A model generated the notes under the pieces. It ran no database searches. It saw only the letters and a list, made by a program, of their open reading frames with translations, and was not told the origin of the DNA. DNA of 64,000 nucleotides from Polymyxa betae (taxonomy: Eukaryota > Endomyxa > Phytomyxea > Plasmodiophorida > Plasmodiophoridae). Both the position numbers and the translations under genes were made by a program. Every line of letters starts with the position of its first letter. Position 1 is the stretch's first letter. Below, piece by piece: positions 1-10,600 of the stretch. The stretch covers positions 467,966 through 531,965 of the forward strand of contig RBZT01000125.1 in NCBI GenBank assembly GCA_003693705.1, written 5' to 3'.

Positions 1-78
1 GCCGCTCGTTCCAGGACGCTGGTCTTGATACGTCTCGCTGCATTCCTGCTCTTCAATGATAAGCTCAGGGACCCGCAT
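1..78 (-). CDS. Possible N-terminus of a gene running off the left edge
   Basis: Reading leftward from an ATG at 78 there are 26 open codons to the window edge, beginning MRVPELIIEEQECSETYQ. This is too short to assign to a family, and the open frame could be chance. It is listed because it is the only reading frame at this edge that starts with an ATG and remains open. Confidence 0.25.
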   Translation of the reverse strand, partial: MRVPELIIEEQECSETYQDQRPGTSG

Positions 79-1318
79 GATGACAGTGATAACTGATGCC
101 GAGTAACCGAATATCGAGTATGAGATGTTCTTCGGACCACAAGTCTCTCTACACTCTACACAGTGAAAAGCGCCGCGTTGCCCCGTTCTCCGTGCCACTG
201 CGCGAACTGTGCCCTCCCCACACTGGTCTGCAAAAAACAATAGAGGCTTGATTATATCAAGCCTTGACGGTGTAGCCTTTAAAGTCGGCCATACTGTGCA
301 ATTGGAGGCTGCCTTCTGATTTTGCTTTGTCTGGTGGTCCATACAGCATGCTGTCTATTCCAGCGCTTGCATAACAACTTTACGTATCAGCAATGCTAAT
401 AAAGTAGTGCCTTCTGTACTGAAAAACTTTCATGATCTGAAAACCTCAAAAACGTTATAGTCAATTCCGGTTTATTGAGTACTGTATGGCCAGTATGGGT
501 GACGAGAATTAACTGGGCATTCTCAAAAGTGCGCGATGCCCAGTTCGAGGAATTGCAAGAATGAAGCGGTTTTCACCGTACAGCTAAAGTTGGAGGCACC
601 GTATTAAACAGATTAAACAAAAAAATTGTGCGATTTCTGATCGAAAGTACTTGCAGAGCGATCTTGAGTCAGCATTGAAATCCATTGCTGTAGAAACAAT
701 ATCTTCAAAAGCAATGCGAACGGCCAATGATCTCATGAAGATTATTGGTCTTGTTCGGGAGACTCGCTACCTTGAACCCCTTTATCAGGGTTTGTGCTGA
801 GGAGTTCCTTTGTTAGCCGGCCTTATCAGCGGTTAGTGCGCGACGCACAGCCAGGCATACTTTTGATTTAAAAGTAGCGCCATGGCGGAAAAAGCAGATT
901 CGGAGAATCGTTTAATTAATTCTGTGTTTATTTACTTTGGATGTGTACCGATACCAGTCGCTTCTTTCTGCATTTAGTTCTTCAAATGGCCTCAGCCATG
1001 AGCTGCTACGACATTCGGGAGCATTATCTACTCGGACGGTTCTGCAAGAAAAGAGATCGTCGAACACGAACCACATGCCATTTGGGGATTTCGCTGCGAT
1101 TTTTCCAACTAAAATCCCTCAATCGTTATCCAGCATATCGTTAGCTCGTGGTCAACGTCTACGCAGTGATATAAAGTACCAAACATGGCGCACTTTCGAA
1201 AATGCCAAGTTCTGAATGCCCTGTAATTCTGGTCCCGCCCCCCTTGATATAATTGCGAACGACTTTGACTTAATGCGAGACTGAGACTGTCGAGTATTAT
1301 GTTATAGCGGACGCTCTC
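79..1318. other. No supportable gene; 5' flank of the secreted-protein gene
   Basis: Only short overlapping frames occur here, the longest being 92 codons at 937-1215 with no family resemblance. The base composition looks intergenic, with AT-rich stretches around 360-640. The last ~150 bases precede the start codon at 1319. I see no repeat, RNA gene or clear exon chain. Confidence 0.5.
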
Positions 1319-2116
1319 ATGGTGTCAAGATGGACAATCGTCTTGTTTGTGGTTGTCGTCGTCCAGGTTCAGTACTGTATCAGTGCGGAAGTAGATACGC
1401 ATGTGAATCTGAATAAGCATCTTTTGAAACCCATGCAATCAGTTCGACCTTCATCTGAACAAGTCGCCGACTGGCTGAGTCACTTGCCATCCCTATCGAT
1501 TCTCCGTAATCGCTACCAACACAATCGTCACCAAGCATCACAAGGACCACCGAGGCCAATATGTGTTAAACGTAAGCAGACACCTAATCGTTTCATACGT
1601 TTTATCAAGAAACTTCTTCCCGGTTGGACTAATTTCAGCTTTACAAGATGGTGTTTAACGCCAATATGTGGTCAAAAGCCTGATGATGATGACAGCTCCT
1701 CAACATCTTCATTCGGTTACGTAAGCGCTTGCCAGATATCGTTACCATATGTAAGCTCTCTCAGCTCTGGCGGTGGTGATATCGTCTTGGAAATTAATCC
1801 CAACGATGGAACTTACACAATCCGTCGATTTTCAACACCAGATTCGAGTTCTGTCTTGGAAAGCTTCTCGGGTCCACTAGAATCGATGGGTTCCAGCTTT
1901 CGATCCGCTCAGCAATCGCTCACGCCTCGACGGCTATCGGTGGGAGAATCGAGCTTCCGGTTCGATTCGAGACCGCACAGCCCCATTCACTTCTCACCCA
2001 GCCCCATGCACTTCTCATTTGGAGAATCAAGTACCCAATGCGAGCGTATCGATGAGGAGGACGTCTCTAGCGAGCTCACGTTCCGCATACCTCCGGTATT
2101 CTGCAGTGATTTATGA
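1319..2116 (+). CDS. Secreted, basic and Ser-rich protein of unknown function (candidate effector)
   Basis: A single-exon ORF of 265 residues. Residues 1-23 form a textbook signal peptide: MVSRWT, a Val/Leu/Ile-rich core, then a likely cleavage site after CISA. The mature part has a strongly basic patch at about residues 80-105 (CVKRKQ, FIRFIKKLL), a DDDDSSSTSS acidic/Ser run near 122-131, and a long Ser/Pro-rich tail. Four cysteines at about 82, 112, 117 and 138 lie mid-protein. I recognise no domain and see no RxLR-type motif. Seen: secretion signal and composition. Inferred: an extracellular or host-facing protein. A surface or wall-associated protein is equally possible. Confidence 0.6.
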   Translation: MVSRWTIVLFVVVVVQVQYCISAEVDTHVNLNKHLLKPMQSVRPSSEQVADWLSHLPSLSILRNRYQHNRHQASQGPPRPICVKRKQTPNRFIRFIKKLLPGWTNFSFTRWCLTPICGQKPDDDDSSSTSSFGYVSACQISLPYVSSLSSGGGDIVLEINPNDGTYTIRRFSTPDSSSVLESFSGPLESMGSSFRSAQQSLTPRRLSVGESSFRFDSRPHSPIHFSPSPMHFSFGESSTQCERIDEEDVSSELTFRIPPVFCSDL

Positions 2117-2385
2117 CCTACTATAAATTCTGTACATACATGTACAAACACTATAGAATCGTCTTTAACCAATGGTCGTTAGGCACCACATGGTTTGCCT
2201 GCAGGCAGTAGCCTGCCCTACAGGGAGACTCCAACATCTTATCTGATGAACAGCAACTGGCTGAATTCACCCAAACAGACTCCTGCTGTAATGTTACAGC
2301 TGCAGCCTGCATCATTGGTTGGCTGCGCCCATCCTACTTTGAAACTGTCTGTCTGTGTTCAGAACACAATCCAACAATTCTTCTG

Positions 2386-3426
2386 ATGACAAAGCCTGTC
2401 TTTGTCTTGACCCAATCTGTCGTCGATCCAACCGAATCCCGAATCGATCCGGCGACCGGCACCCGTTACGTCGATGTTGATGTTGCGACGGCCGACGTAC
2501 ACATTGCCGGGGAATCGGCGGCCGGAGTCATCGACAACTTCGACGAGATTAGGCCCCTTCCATATCCGCTTCGAGTTCAGCGAATGCTTCTTGATGATGT
2601 GACCTTCGACCGAAATGAGCTCCAGGAGCTGATCGATTCGTGTCGGCCGCGGTCGTTGAGTATACAGAACTGCCGAGGCCTGACACTGAGGCATATTCCC
2701 ATATCGATCCAGCAGCTCGATCTATCAGGTAATCACGAGCTATTCATGGCTTCTGATGTATCCATTATAATCGACTGTCTGCCACAACTCAATCTCTTGT
2801 GCCTGGAACATTGCGAGCTATCAAAAGAACAGTGTGCGACACTGGCTGCTGCTGTCTCTCGAGCTCCCAATCTGAAGCATCTCAATATGGCTGGAAATGA
2901 TATTGGAAACGTTGGAATTGAGATTCTAAGCTTCAATCTGAAGATGTCAAGATCAATCGAAGAGCTAATTGTTGCAGAATGTAACATCTCTGAAAGCGGT
3001 GCCATTTGTCTAGCATCGCATCTACCAGAACTGGACAACCTTCGTATGCTGGACCTGGAACTAAACCAGTTACGAACAGAGGGCGTTCATGCCATCGTAC
3101 AATCGCTTGTACGCTGCCAAAACCTTCAGCGCATCAATTTGGCACAATGCGGATGTAGCGATGTTCACCATCTTCTGAGCTCGTGCACCAATCAGACACT
3201 TCTGGAAGTGGATATCGATCAAGCACCAGATGCCCAGGAAGTGATCGCTGCCTTCACATCACGAAATCTGGCCTCTACTGTGTCACAGACAAGATGCCTG
3301 TTTTTAGGCTCAGAAATCGTCCGGAAATTTACTTCTAGTCCGACATTCGACCGAAGCCTACTGCATAAGATCTTCTCTATGTGTCCTCCGATTTGCCCAT
3401 TTCCAAAACGAAGGCATTCTTCATAG
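2386..3426 (+). CDS. Leucine-rich-repeat protein (RNI/NLRC3-like)
   Basis: One uninterrupted ORF of 346 residues. From about residue 85 it shows successive LRR units with the L-x-x-L-x-L-x-x-N/C spacing of the ribonuclease-inhibitor class, such as IQQLDLSGN, LNLLCLEHCELS, LKHLNMAGNDIGNVG, IEELIVAECNISESG, LRMLDLELNQLRTEG and LQRINLAQC. This gives roughly six or seven repeats. The N-terminal ~80 residues are not recognisable. There is no signal peptide or membrane segment, so a soluble intracellular binding protein is likely. The stop at 3426 lies 24 bases from the stop of the RhoGEF gene on the other strand, so the two transcripts must overlap or terminate very tightly. Confidence 0.8.
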   Translation: MTKPVFVLTQSVVDPTESRIDPATGTRYVDVDVATADVHIAGESAAGVIDNFDEIRPLPYPLRVQRMLLDDVTFDRNELQELIDSCRPRSLSIQNCRGLTLRHIPISIQQLDLSGNHELFMASDVSIIIDCLPQLNLLCLEHCELSKEQCATLAAAVSRAPNLKHLNMAGNDIGNVGIEILSFNLKMSRSIEELIVAECNISESGAICLASHLPELDNLRMLDLELNQLRTEGVHAIVQSLVRCQNLQRINLAQCGCSDVHHLLSSCTNQTLLEVDIDQAPDAQEVIAAFTSRNLASTVSQTRCLFLGSEIVRKFTSSPTFDRSLLHKIFSMCPPICPFPKRRHSS

Positions 3427-3450
3427 GTCGCTTGTGAACACGTTCGCTGA

Positions 3451-4926
3451 TTATTGCCCCTTTCCAAGCAATGGCGAAATGCGCGATATCCAGGTCGCTC
3501 TGGATTGCTCATTTTCAGCTACGAACGTGACATCCTGATTCGGTGTAGAGAGCTTCATATCGAAAGCGTCTGCTGTAGTGTCCAACGTGGTCTCGCTGAG
3601 GTACATAACACCTAAGATTTGAACTGAATTAAGGTTCGAACGGGATCGGTTGGACGCCGAACCTTTAAATTTATGGGACGTGCTGGTCCACAGACAAATA
3701 TCACTAAATAGGTATGCAACGCAATCAACTGTGGACCTGCCAATTGGCGAGAATCCCGACAGCTGTTTGCGGACTGCCAGATGCCCTTCATGCACCAGTG
3801 TCCTTCCTGGTTTGATTAACGACGCCTCATCGTCGTATCCCACAAGACGATTTTGTATCTGGATGATCTGGGGAGTGTTTGTATCATGATTTTAAGTCAA
3901 CATCTAAAACTATTGTTACCTTCGTGACGTTCTCAAAATTTGCTTTAGCCGAGTTGATATGCGATGTTATCTTCTCAATGCGTTCTGTAGCTGTTGCTAA
4001 AGCTGGATAATCATGGTGGAAGTCGGGCGTGTTCTTCCTCAGCTCTCTCAGCAACAGCAAATACCTCGGGACGCGTTGAATTGGCATGATCATGAAACTC
4101 TCCAGCGCTGCCACATTCGGATTCGCCGCCTTCACTTTCTGTACGAACGACTGGAACTTCTTGCTGTTCCTCAGAGCACCCAACACTTGTAAGATGTTGT
4201 CATAGCTGTTCACGAACACCGTGTACATCTTCAAGAAGTCGCCTGTTTCATGTCAAGTTAAACCTGGACCAGCACCGTCCCATGCGTCTAACCAAACTTC
4301 ACGAAAGTTGCTCCAACGTCCCTGGCTGATCTCAGCTGCGGTAGGAGCGCATCATGCAGGTTAGTAATAATCGTGAGGCTCTTGAAGGATAGCATATCGA
4401 TCTCCTTCATTGTTAAGCCATTGGAGCGATTCTGTGCCGAAGCAGTCATGGGTTCGATCCAGATTTTCTCTAGCTGATGCAGGCTGCTCAGATATGATTC
4501 TTCCGTCTGAGAGAGGAACACCCTCAAACGTCATTCCAACAATCGATGGCCATCAATACACCAAACCTGAATGAGTTCGTTGATAATCAAGGTTCTCTTG
4601 CGCTCCATGGATTCTTCCGATCCCCATTTAGCAATGGTGTTCTGACCCCAGAGCTGTAGCTCCGATTTCTCTGCTTTAACCTCACCAACATCTTGTTCTT
4701 TGATGGTGTCGGCTTGTTGTTGTTGTTGTTGTTGTTGTTTCTCTTTCGTCAAGTCCAGGCCCGAATCAAGTTTGTCATCGGGGTCCTCTGTGATCGAGAT
4801 GTCAGTCACCGAGTCGCTGAGGTGGAACACGAATCGAGGTTTGGGCGCCTGTACGCTGGCGACCCAGAAGAGATATAGGAGTGTTAGTTGTAGAAAGAGG
4901 AATAGCCAGGCTGCAATCACTTCCAT
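3451..4926 (-). CDS. Rho guanine-nucleotide exchange factor (DH-PH) with N-terminal membrane segment
   Basis: Four exons join in frame. Splicing gives LIINELIQ|TEESYLSSLHQL (start of the DH domain), then FVKF|GDFLKMYTVFVNSY, then the signature IQRVPRYLLLLREL near 4075, and NVTK|IIQIQNRL leading into a PH domain ending at 3451. These are the conserved blocks of Dbl-family GEFs, which load GTP on Rho/Rac GTPases. The ATG chosen at 4926 opens with MEVIAAWLFLFLQLTLLYLF, a strong hydrophobic segment that would anchor the protein to a membrane with the DH-PH unit in the cytosol. A run of eight Gln (4714-4739) lies before the DH domain. An upstream exon cannot be excluded, in which case the hydrophobic stretch would be intronic. 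Confidence 0.8.
4714..4739 (-). repeat. CAA trinucleotide run encoding polyglutamine in the RhoGEF
   Basis: Plus strand (TTG)n, read as CAA codons on the minus strand. It gives eight consecutive glutamines between the membrane segment and the DH domain. Likely length-polymorphic. Confidence 0.85.
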
Positions 4927-5208
4927 AACTGTATAATGACATCATACATAGGTCGAAGGAGTCGGCACGCGTCCATCCCATCTTGTGTTTCAGACATGAA
5001 AACACATCATATTCGACATCATTAGTTGAACCAGATTCGCCTGTTTTAATTACAGAAATGATGGTAGCTCATAGGAGCAGCCAGCTTTTGCAGATGATGA
5101 TGTGATGCCTGCAATCGTTGTACATAAATCATGAGCAGAATCTGTGAACGACCAGAAAGCAGCGTTTTTTTGCAGCATTGTTAATTGTAGGATCTTGGCT
5201 GGAAGATA

Positions 5209-5844
5209 TCATGTCTTTCGTCTAGCGAATCGGCATGGCTCTGAATGCATCTGCATAGATCTAATCAGATCCGTGTTTCGATGTGGCATATTTAACAGGG
5301 CCGCCTGACGTAACGCTGCCAACATGGGTGACGTGCGCTTCTTGAGCGCGACGATGGGCGGCTGCCGGGCCGGTATCACCTGCTGCGAACGGGATCGCGG
5401 TAATCTCGGAATGGCAGCCATTAGGGATGTCGCTTGCAATGAGAGTGGCTTCAACGTGGTCGTCGGCAGCGAATCCGTTGCTGACAAAGCCACCGGGTCG
5501 CCTTTCAGCTGGTCCAAGATCGAGACCGAGGGCGGATCCACCCGCGGCGGCGCCCGCCGCTTCAGATTCGGGACCACGCGAAGCACCGATAGGTCGAACT
5601 GCTGGCCCACCGTCCCTGCCAGAGCCGTTGATTTCCGGATCTGGGGCTGGGCCGGCACCACACCGGCCAGTACGTCGGCGAAGGCGACCGCTCTGAGGTC
5701 GGCTCCGGTACCGACCGGTCTCTCGATATATCGGTGAATGCAGTCCTACGATCCATAATCAGGTCGGCAATGTATGGCTGGGGGGGGGGGGCCAGTATGA
5801 CTGACCCGTATCTGGTCGAGGGCAGCGTCAGTACCGGGCGTCAT
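5209..5844 (-). CDS. Hypothetical protein, two exons, Pro/Arg/Leu-rich
   Basis: An ATG at 5844 begins MTPGTDAALDQIR. A 60-nt intron (5746-5805; GG|GTCAGT donor, CGTAG acceptor) joins it in frame to DCIHRYIERPVGTGADL and a 179-codon second exon ending ARRKT at 5209. The product is about 191 residues, basic in its second half (KKRTSP, RLPRSRSQQ) and without a recognisable domain. Codon use is GC-rich like the adjacent GST 5' end. Its ATG is only 42 bases from the GST ATG on the other strand. It could be the 5' part of the RhoGEF gene, since only ~280 bases separate them, but its last exon ends in a natural stop. Confidence 0.5.
5780..5791 (+). repeat. G12 homopolymer
   Basis: Twelve consecutive G on the plus strand, inside the proposed 60-nt intron of the minus-strand gene at 5209-5844. 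A similar C11 run sits in an Aquarius intron at 18767-18777. Confidence 0.9.
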
Positions 5845-5886
5845 GGCGTCGCCACGTCTGCAATGATCTGCTGGTACGGTCATTGA

Positions 5887-6576
5887 ATGGGCGGCGGCAG
5901 ATATCTGTTGGTGAGGTCGTCGTCGGTGTCGTGTCGGGCAGTCTGGGCTCTCGTTATAGCCCATCCTGATTGTCACGTTCATGTCATCGATCTCGATCAG
6001 GGTTCTGCTCCTGCTCCAGGGACGCCCCAGGACCTTCCGCAGCCGAAGCGTGTCCCATGCCTGTACGACCCGCCCGTCACGCTCTACGAATCGCACGCCA
6101 TCTTGCGGTATCTGGGCGCTAGCAGCCAGTTCTATTCAGACGATCTGATCGTTAGAGCGAAGATTGATGAGATTATGGTATTTATGCTATATACATATAG
6201 TAGGCGATGTTCTCTAAATGGATCGTTATTACAGGATTATCAAGGTCGAGTTGTGAATGTATTGATTCAGAGATGCATCATGCCGATTCTGTTCCCAACA
6301 TTATTCGGAGCGGATACATTAACGAATACGAGCGAGATGATCATGAGAGAGATACCAAATCTGTATGAATCTCTACACTATCTACAAGACAGATTACAGG
6401 CTCCAGGACCCTATCTGATTGGAACCCACCCGACCATCGCCGATCTGTCTATGGTCGGCGTCCTTCAGGTCCTACAGCATCCCAAGATCGCATTCGACCT
6501 GGAACCATTTGCTAGCATCAAGCACTGGATGCAATTGATACAGCAGGAGAAATACTGGCCCCAGCAGGAATCCTGA
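5887..6576 (+). CDS. Glutathione S-transferase, theta-like
   Basis: The N-terminal thioredoxin-fold half shows RYLLVRSSSVSCRAVW, then PKRVPCLYDPPVTLYESHAI with the conserved cis-Pro context (VPCLYD) and the glutathione-binding E-S pair (LYESHAILRYL). The C-terminal helical half contains GTHPTIADLSMVGVLQVLQ, the usual GST C-terminal signature with D in S/T-x-A-D. It is a cytosolic enzyme conjugating glutathione to electrophiles. A 57-nt segment at 6178-6234 has GT and TTACAG ends and disrupts the theta-family alignment, so it is probably an intron. Because it is a multiple of three without stops, retention would add 19 residues. Length after splicing is about 210 residues, normal for the family. 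Confidence 0.85.
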   Translation: MGGGRYLLVRSSSVSCRAVWALVIAHPDCHVHVIDLDQGSAPAPGTPQDLPQPKRVPCLYDPPVTLYESHAILRYLGASSQFYSDDLIVRAKIDEIMVFMLYTYSRRCSLNGSLLQDYQGRVVNVLIQRCIMPILFPTLFGADTLTNTSEMIMREIPNLYESLHYLQDRLQAPGPYLIGTHPTIADLSMVGVLQVLQHPKIAFDLEPFASIKHWMQLIQQEKYWPQQES

Positions 6577-6699
6577 TTACGAGCCCCAGTTGTTTGGATG
6601 TTAGATGCTCTCTAGTTTACGTTACATAAACTTTTTCGACAAATTTGTGGAAACTCTCGATTTTTTTTTGATGCGGACCCGAACGCGGATGCAGAGTTG

Positions 6700-7634
6700 A
6701 TGCAAGCCGACCATAGCCCAGATGGGGCGTTCATGCCGCCATCAGAGCCGTTACATAGAGACAATGGGTCTAGGACCGAGTTCGAAAGGGCCATAATGGA
6801 ACAAATAGATTCGATCGGGGAGACTGTCAACATGCTGGCCAGCACCGTCGAGTCCATTGAACTCAAACTTGACGAATTCATCCAGATTCGCGGCGGAAAA
6901 CCACGCCCGGATCCTAAACAGCACAATCGAACGAATCCGAACTGGTCTGCGCCTTTACCCGAGCCACAACCTCCTGATTCTGTTTTGAATGTTTACGAGC
7001 ATGAAGACAGTGCCGCCTTTCTTTCATTAACCGTAATGCATGTCAGTTGATAATAACTGGCACTAATTTGGTTACAGAGCGAACAGCGGCCGCCGCGCGA
7101 ATCTCAATCTGAAAAATTGCTTGCGAATGCTTTAAATAAGATCTTGGTCTCGCTACCGTCGCAATGTGTATGTTTGTGGTTGAAGTTCAGATAGATCCAT
7201 ATGTCAACATAATCTTATTCAGGACGGTGTTGATAATGTGTACGAGGAAATTAAGTTGTTCGTAGCGCTGACCATGAATCTGATTACCGGTATTACGCCC
7301 CAGGGTATCATCTCCCGTGCTTTGATGCCCTGTTAGTTGAAATCCACACTCTCCTGAACTCCTCATTTAAGCAATCTGTCTAGATCTACTTATGACCACA
7401 GGAAGGTCGCCTTCCTTGCTCCATCGAATATGGAACGATATGTCGGCTGTCACAGGTTGCAACGAAGATGAAATTCGACGCACTTTCAAGCGAATGATCG
7501 ATACACATTGTCGAGGGTTCAGGCGGAAAATGATGTCGCTAGAGCAGTTTCCGGCATCAATATTGCATGTGACCAAGTGGGTCAAGACAAATGTTCTAAA
7601 TCAAGTCGACGACCATCAGCTGAATTCCGATTGA
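6700..7634 (+). CDS. Hypothetical soluble protein, about four exons
   Basis: The ATG at 6700 begins MQADHSPDGAFMPPSEP. After a helical stretch (IMEQIDSIGETVNMLASTVE) come introns at about 7033-7077, 7168-7222 and 7332-7370, all GT-AG. Their removal keeps one frame through SEQRPPRESQSEKLLANALN, DGVDNVYEEIKLFVALTMN, and SICLDLLMTTGRSPSLLHRI to a stop at 7634. The last part (GCNEDEIRRTFKRMIDTHCR) is amphipathic and basic. No domain is recognised. The coherent exon chain across four pieces is the main reason to believe the gene. The next gene (UGGT) ends only 60 bases away on the opposite strand. Confidence 0.55.
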
Positions 7635-7693
7635 ATTCCCATGATGAGTTAATCAAATTGTGTTCTTTTAAGTCTATAAAACTAAATATCTGT

Positions 7694-10600
7694 CTACAGC
7701 TCAGTTTTTTCAGATGCAACTTCAGCATTAGACGCAGGAGATTCCGTGGCGTTCCTGCTGACTAAATTCGCTTCCTCGTTCAAAGCATTCCACTCAGGCA
7801 GCAATCTTCTAGCCCTTGATAATTTCGGTTCTTTTGTCATCGGATTATTGCATAGATCTATTGTCTTTGCTTCGTCTAACAATTAGTTAGTGGTTTGAAT
7901 TCAGTTATGATAGTGTCAATACTTAAGGATTCCATCGAACACCATGTTTCACACCATAGCCATTCTTGCGGCAACGAATATATCCCCACAACATGCTTAT
8001 ATTTGAATGAGCAAACCTCATGAAACGGTTCGCGAGTTCAATCATTACCTGTGCGTAATTCGGAAGGTCTTGATCAAGATTTGCTAGACTGTTCGGATCG
8101 GCAGACAGATTGTCATACATAGCACGCAATGTATCACCTGCTCGAATCTAAACCATAATTAACGAACACGCTCGGGTCGGAAATTGAACAGAGACTTAAC
8201 CTTTCTGAATTGTTTCAGATCTACGACATAGAGCGCTGAAATGTGATACTGCCTTCCTCGAAGATGTTCTTTCCAAAATCCGCCTTTCCAGAACCGGAAT
8301 CCTTTCATCGTATCAGGTAATGATGACCGAGAGGAGAAAATGGACAACCTTCGGTTAAAGTGTTACTGTCGCAGAATGGGGTATACGCGTATGGGTTGCC
8401 GTTCAAGTCAAGGTTCCATAATTCAGAGAGATCACCTCGAACTATCTGTTTTAAAGTTCAGCCCTGAGATTACGTTCGTATTTGTAACGCAGCGAACCTG
8501 ATCGGCATCGATAAAGATGATACGATCCAGGTTAATAGGAAACAGGACATCAAGAAAGAGAATCTTATACCCCCAAATAGTTCGTTGCTTTTCACGTTGT
8601 CTGCGTAACCATGATGGCCATTTATAGGTGACCAGCTCCACAGAGAATCCGTCTAAAAACTGTTAGCAGAATGAAACCAGTGCATATCAACGAACGTTGC
8701 TCAGCAAAGGAATTGATATTGGTCTTGAATTGGGGAGATAAGAACTGGCCGACAAACCAGAACTTGATCTTGTAGTTTGTTGATGACATACGTTTCGCCA
8801 CACTTAACATCATGATTCGCAGGAAACGTTCATATAAATGTCCCGAGGCAATACTGAAAATATGGATTGTTTCCTTATCCCCTGACTGTAAGAGCTTCAG
8901 TTAGTTTCAGTGAACAATAAAGGCGGTCAATACCTCGTTTCGGAATAACGAATTCCAAAATCCGCTTATCCTCGATGGAGAAGCATCCGGCTCAGTGAGC
9001 TCCAGAAGACTCCTCTACAATCAAAGTTATAAACATTAGATGGACACACAAATTGCTGACCATTTCCATTCCAGGACGGCGAACCAGAAACAACTGAAGA
9101 TGGGAGCGTGTGAAGCTTCTAACAGGAACTCGCACGCGATTAGACTGAAGGGAATATTCAATACAATCCAGTATCTTAGTTGTAGCGAACCTGATAAATG
9201 AGATCTGCAGAATGAATCGGTAACTGCTGATTGTCTGGGAACATGAACATTTCGGTGGCCTTTCCGGGAGCGAGTTTCAAATCAAAGACATTTGGAGTTG
9301 ACTAAAAATCACATTTTTGTCAGAGGTACTTCAGTTGCAACCACACCTACTTTCAGCTGGAAGTAACCGAGATTTTCCATCACAATGGTATCATAGTGCT
9401 TGTCAGATGATTCTAGCAAAATTTTTAAGCCTGCAGGAGGAGACGGATTTGGAGATAGTTCAAGACAAGTCCCGTATACTAATTCACATCTAAGTTGAGA
9501 TATCAAAACACGACTAGTTTACCTAAAAGGTTCTTTAGGTCAAAGGTCACCCTTTGTTGGTCCATTCCAGGATAAAGCTGCATGTTATCCAGGTCGATTT
9601 CCGCATAAGAAGATTCCACGAGCCAAGGTTCTGTGGTCTCCACAGAAAGAGTAAGGACGGGTGTTTTAGAAGGCAGAACAAAGTCTGCCTTAACATTGCT
9701 GACAATTTTTTTTAGATAAGACACCTATAGCCAAACGTCCAAGTACCTGAGATCAATAGTTCCGTCCGATTCGAAGCGCAATTCGGGTTCAAAGACATAG
9801 CGGTAATATCGTTTGATCGGCAATGAGGAAGTAACAGATGGTGGGTTAAATATCAGTGTAAGATCCCAGTTGAGCTTATCTCGTAACCCCAACAGGACTG
9901 ACGTAAGCAGCTGGCAAACTTCGCTGAGAGGAGAGATAACTGCAACAACCTAATCCATGTCAATTAAAACTCACCTTCAGCGACTCTGCCCAAACCTTAA
10001 AATGAGACGATGATGCGTAGCGTTTTGAAGCTGAAATCATAGAATCGAAATTTCTGAGAAATTCAATACCTCGCATTCGAGCACCTGAAAGCAGTGTTAG
10101 TTAACGAAAAAAATTGCAATGTGAATAATTAGACCAAGACAAGCTGTAGTGAGCATGTACTTCTCGACGTCATTCTTCAAGTCGTCGCTCAGTTCAAAGG
10201 CGAGTTGATCGAGCAGTTTGAATTCCGATTGCACCATCGGTCGGGTAACCTCAATAACGCGGCCATTAACGATCAAACTTGGACCCTCAACATTTGCTGT
10301 GATGTTATCAGGAACTTTATCTTTCGGGTAAATTGAGTGAAAACGCACTTAAAAGTTGAGGGCCCCATGTTGATGAGCTGGCTGTCAAAACATCCGGGTC
10401 TTCAGCTCCCCACGATATTACTCTTTTCCGGAAGGTTTCAGAATTCTCAGAAAGCCTCAAACATAATAACTTGATGATTTTGGATACAGCATCCAACGGT
10501 TCCTGAATTTTCCTGACCAGATCCATTACCAATGAATTAGCAGTAAATCCACTATCAGCGGATGAGCCATATGTGACGAAAGCGAGGCGCTTTCCAGATC

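Noticed and set aside
5324-5737. Plus-strand frame of 137 codons with GC-rich composition
   Set aside because: Shadow of the minus-strand gene at 5209-5844 in GC-rich DNA where stops are rare; the minus strand has a good intron and start.
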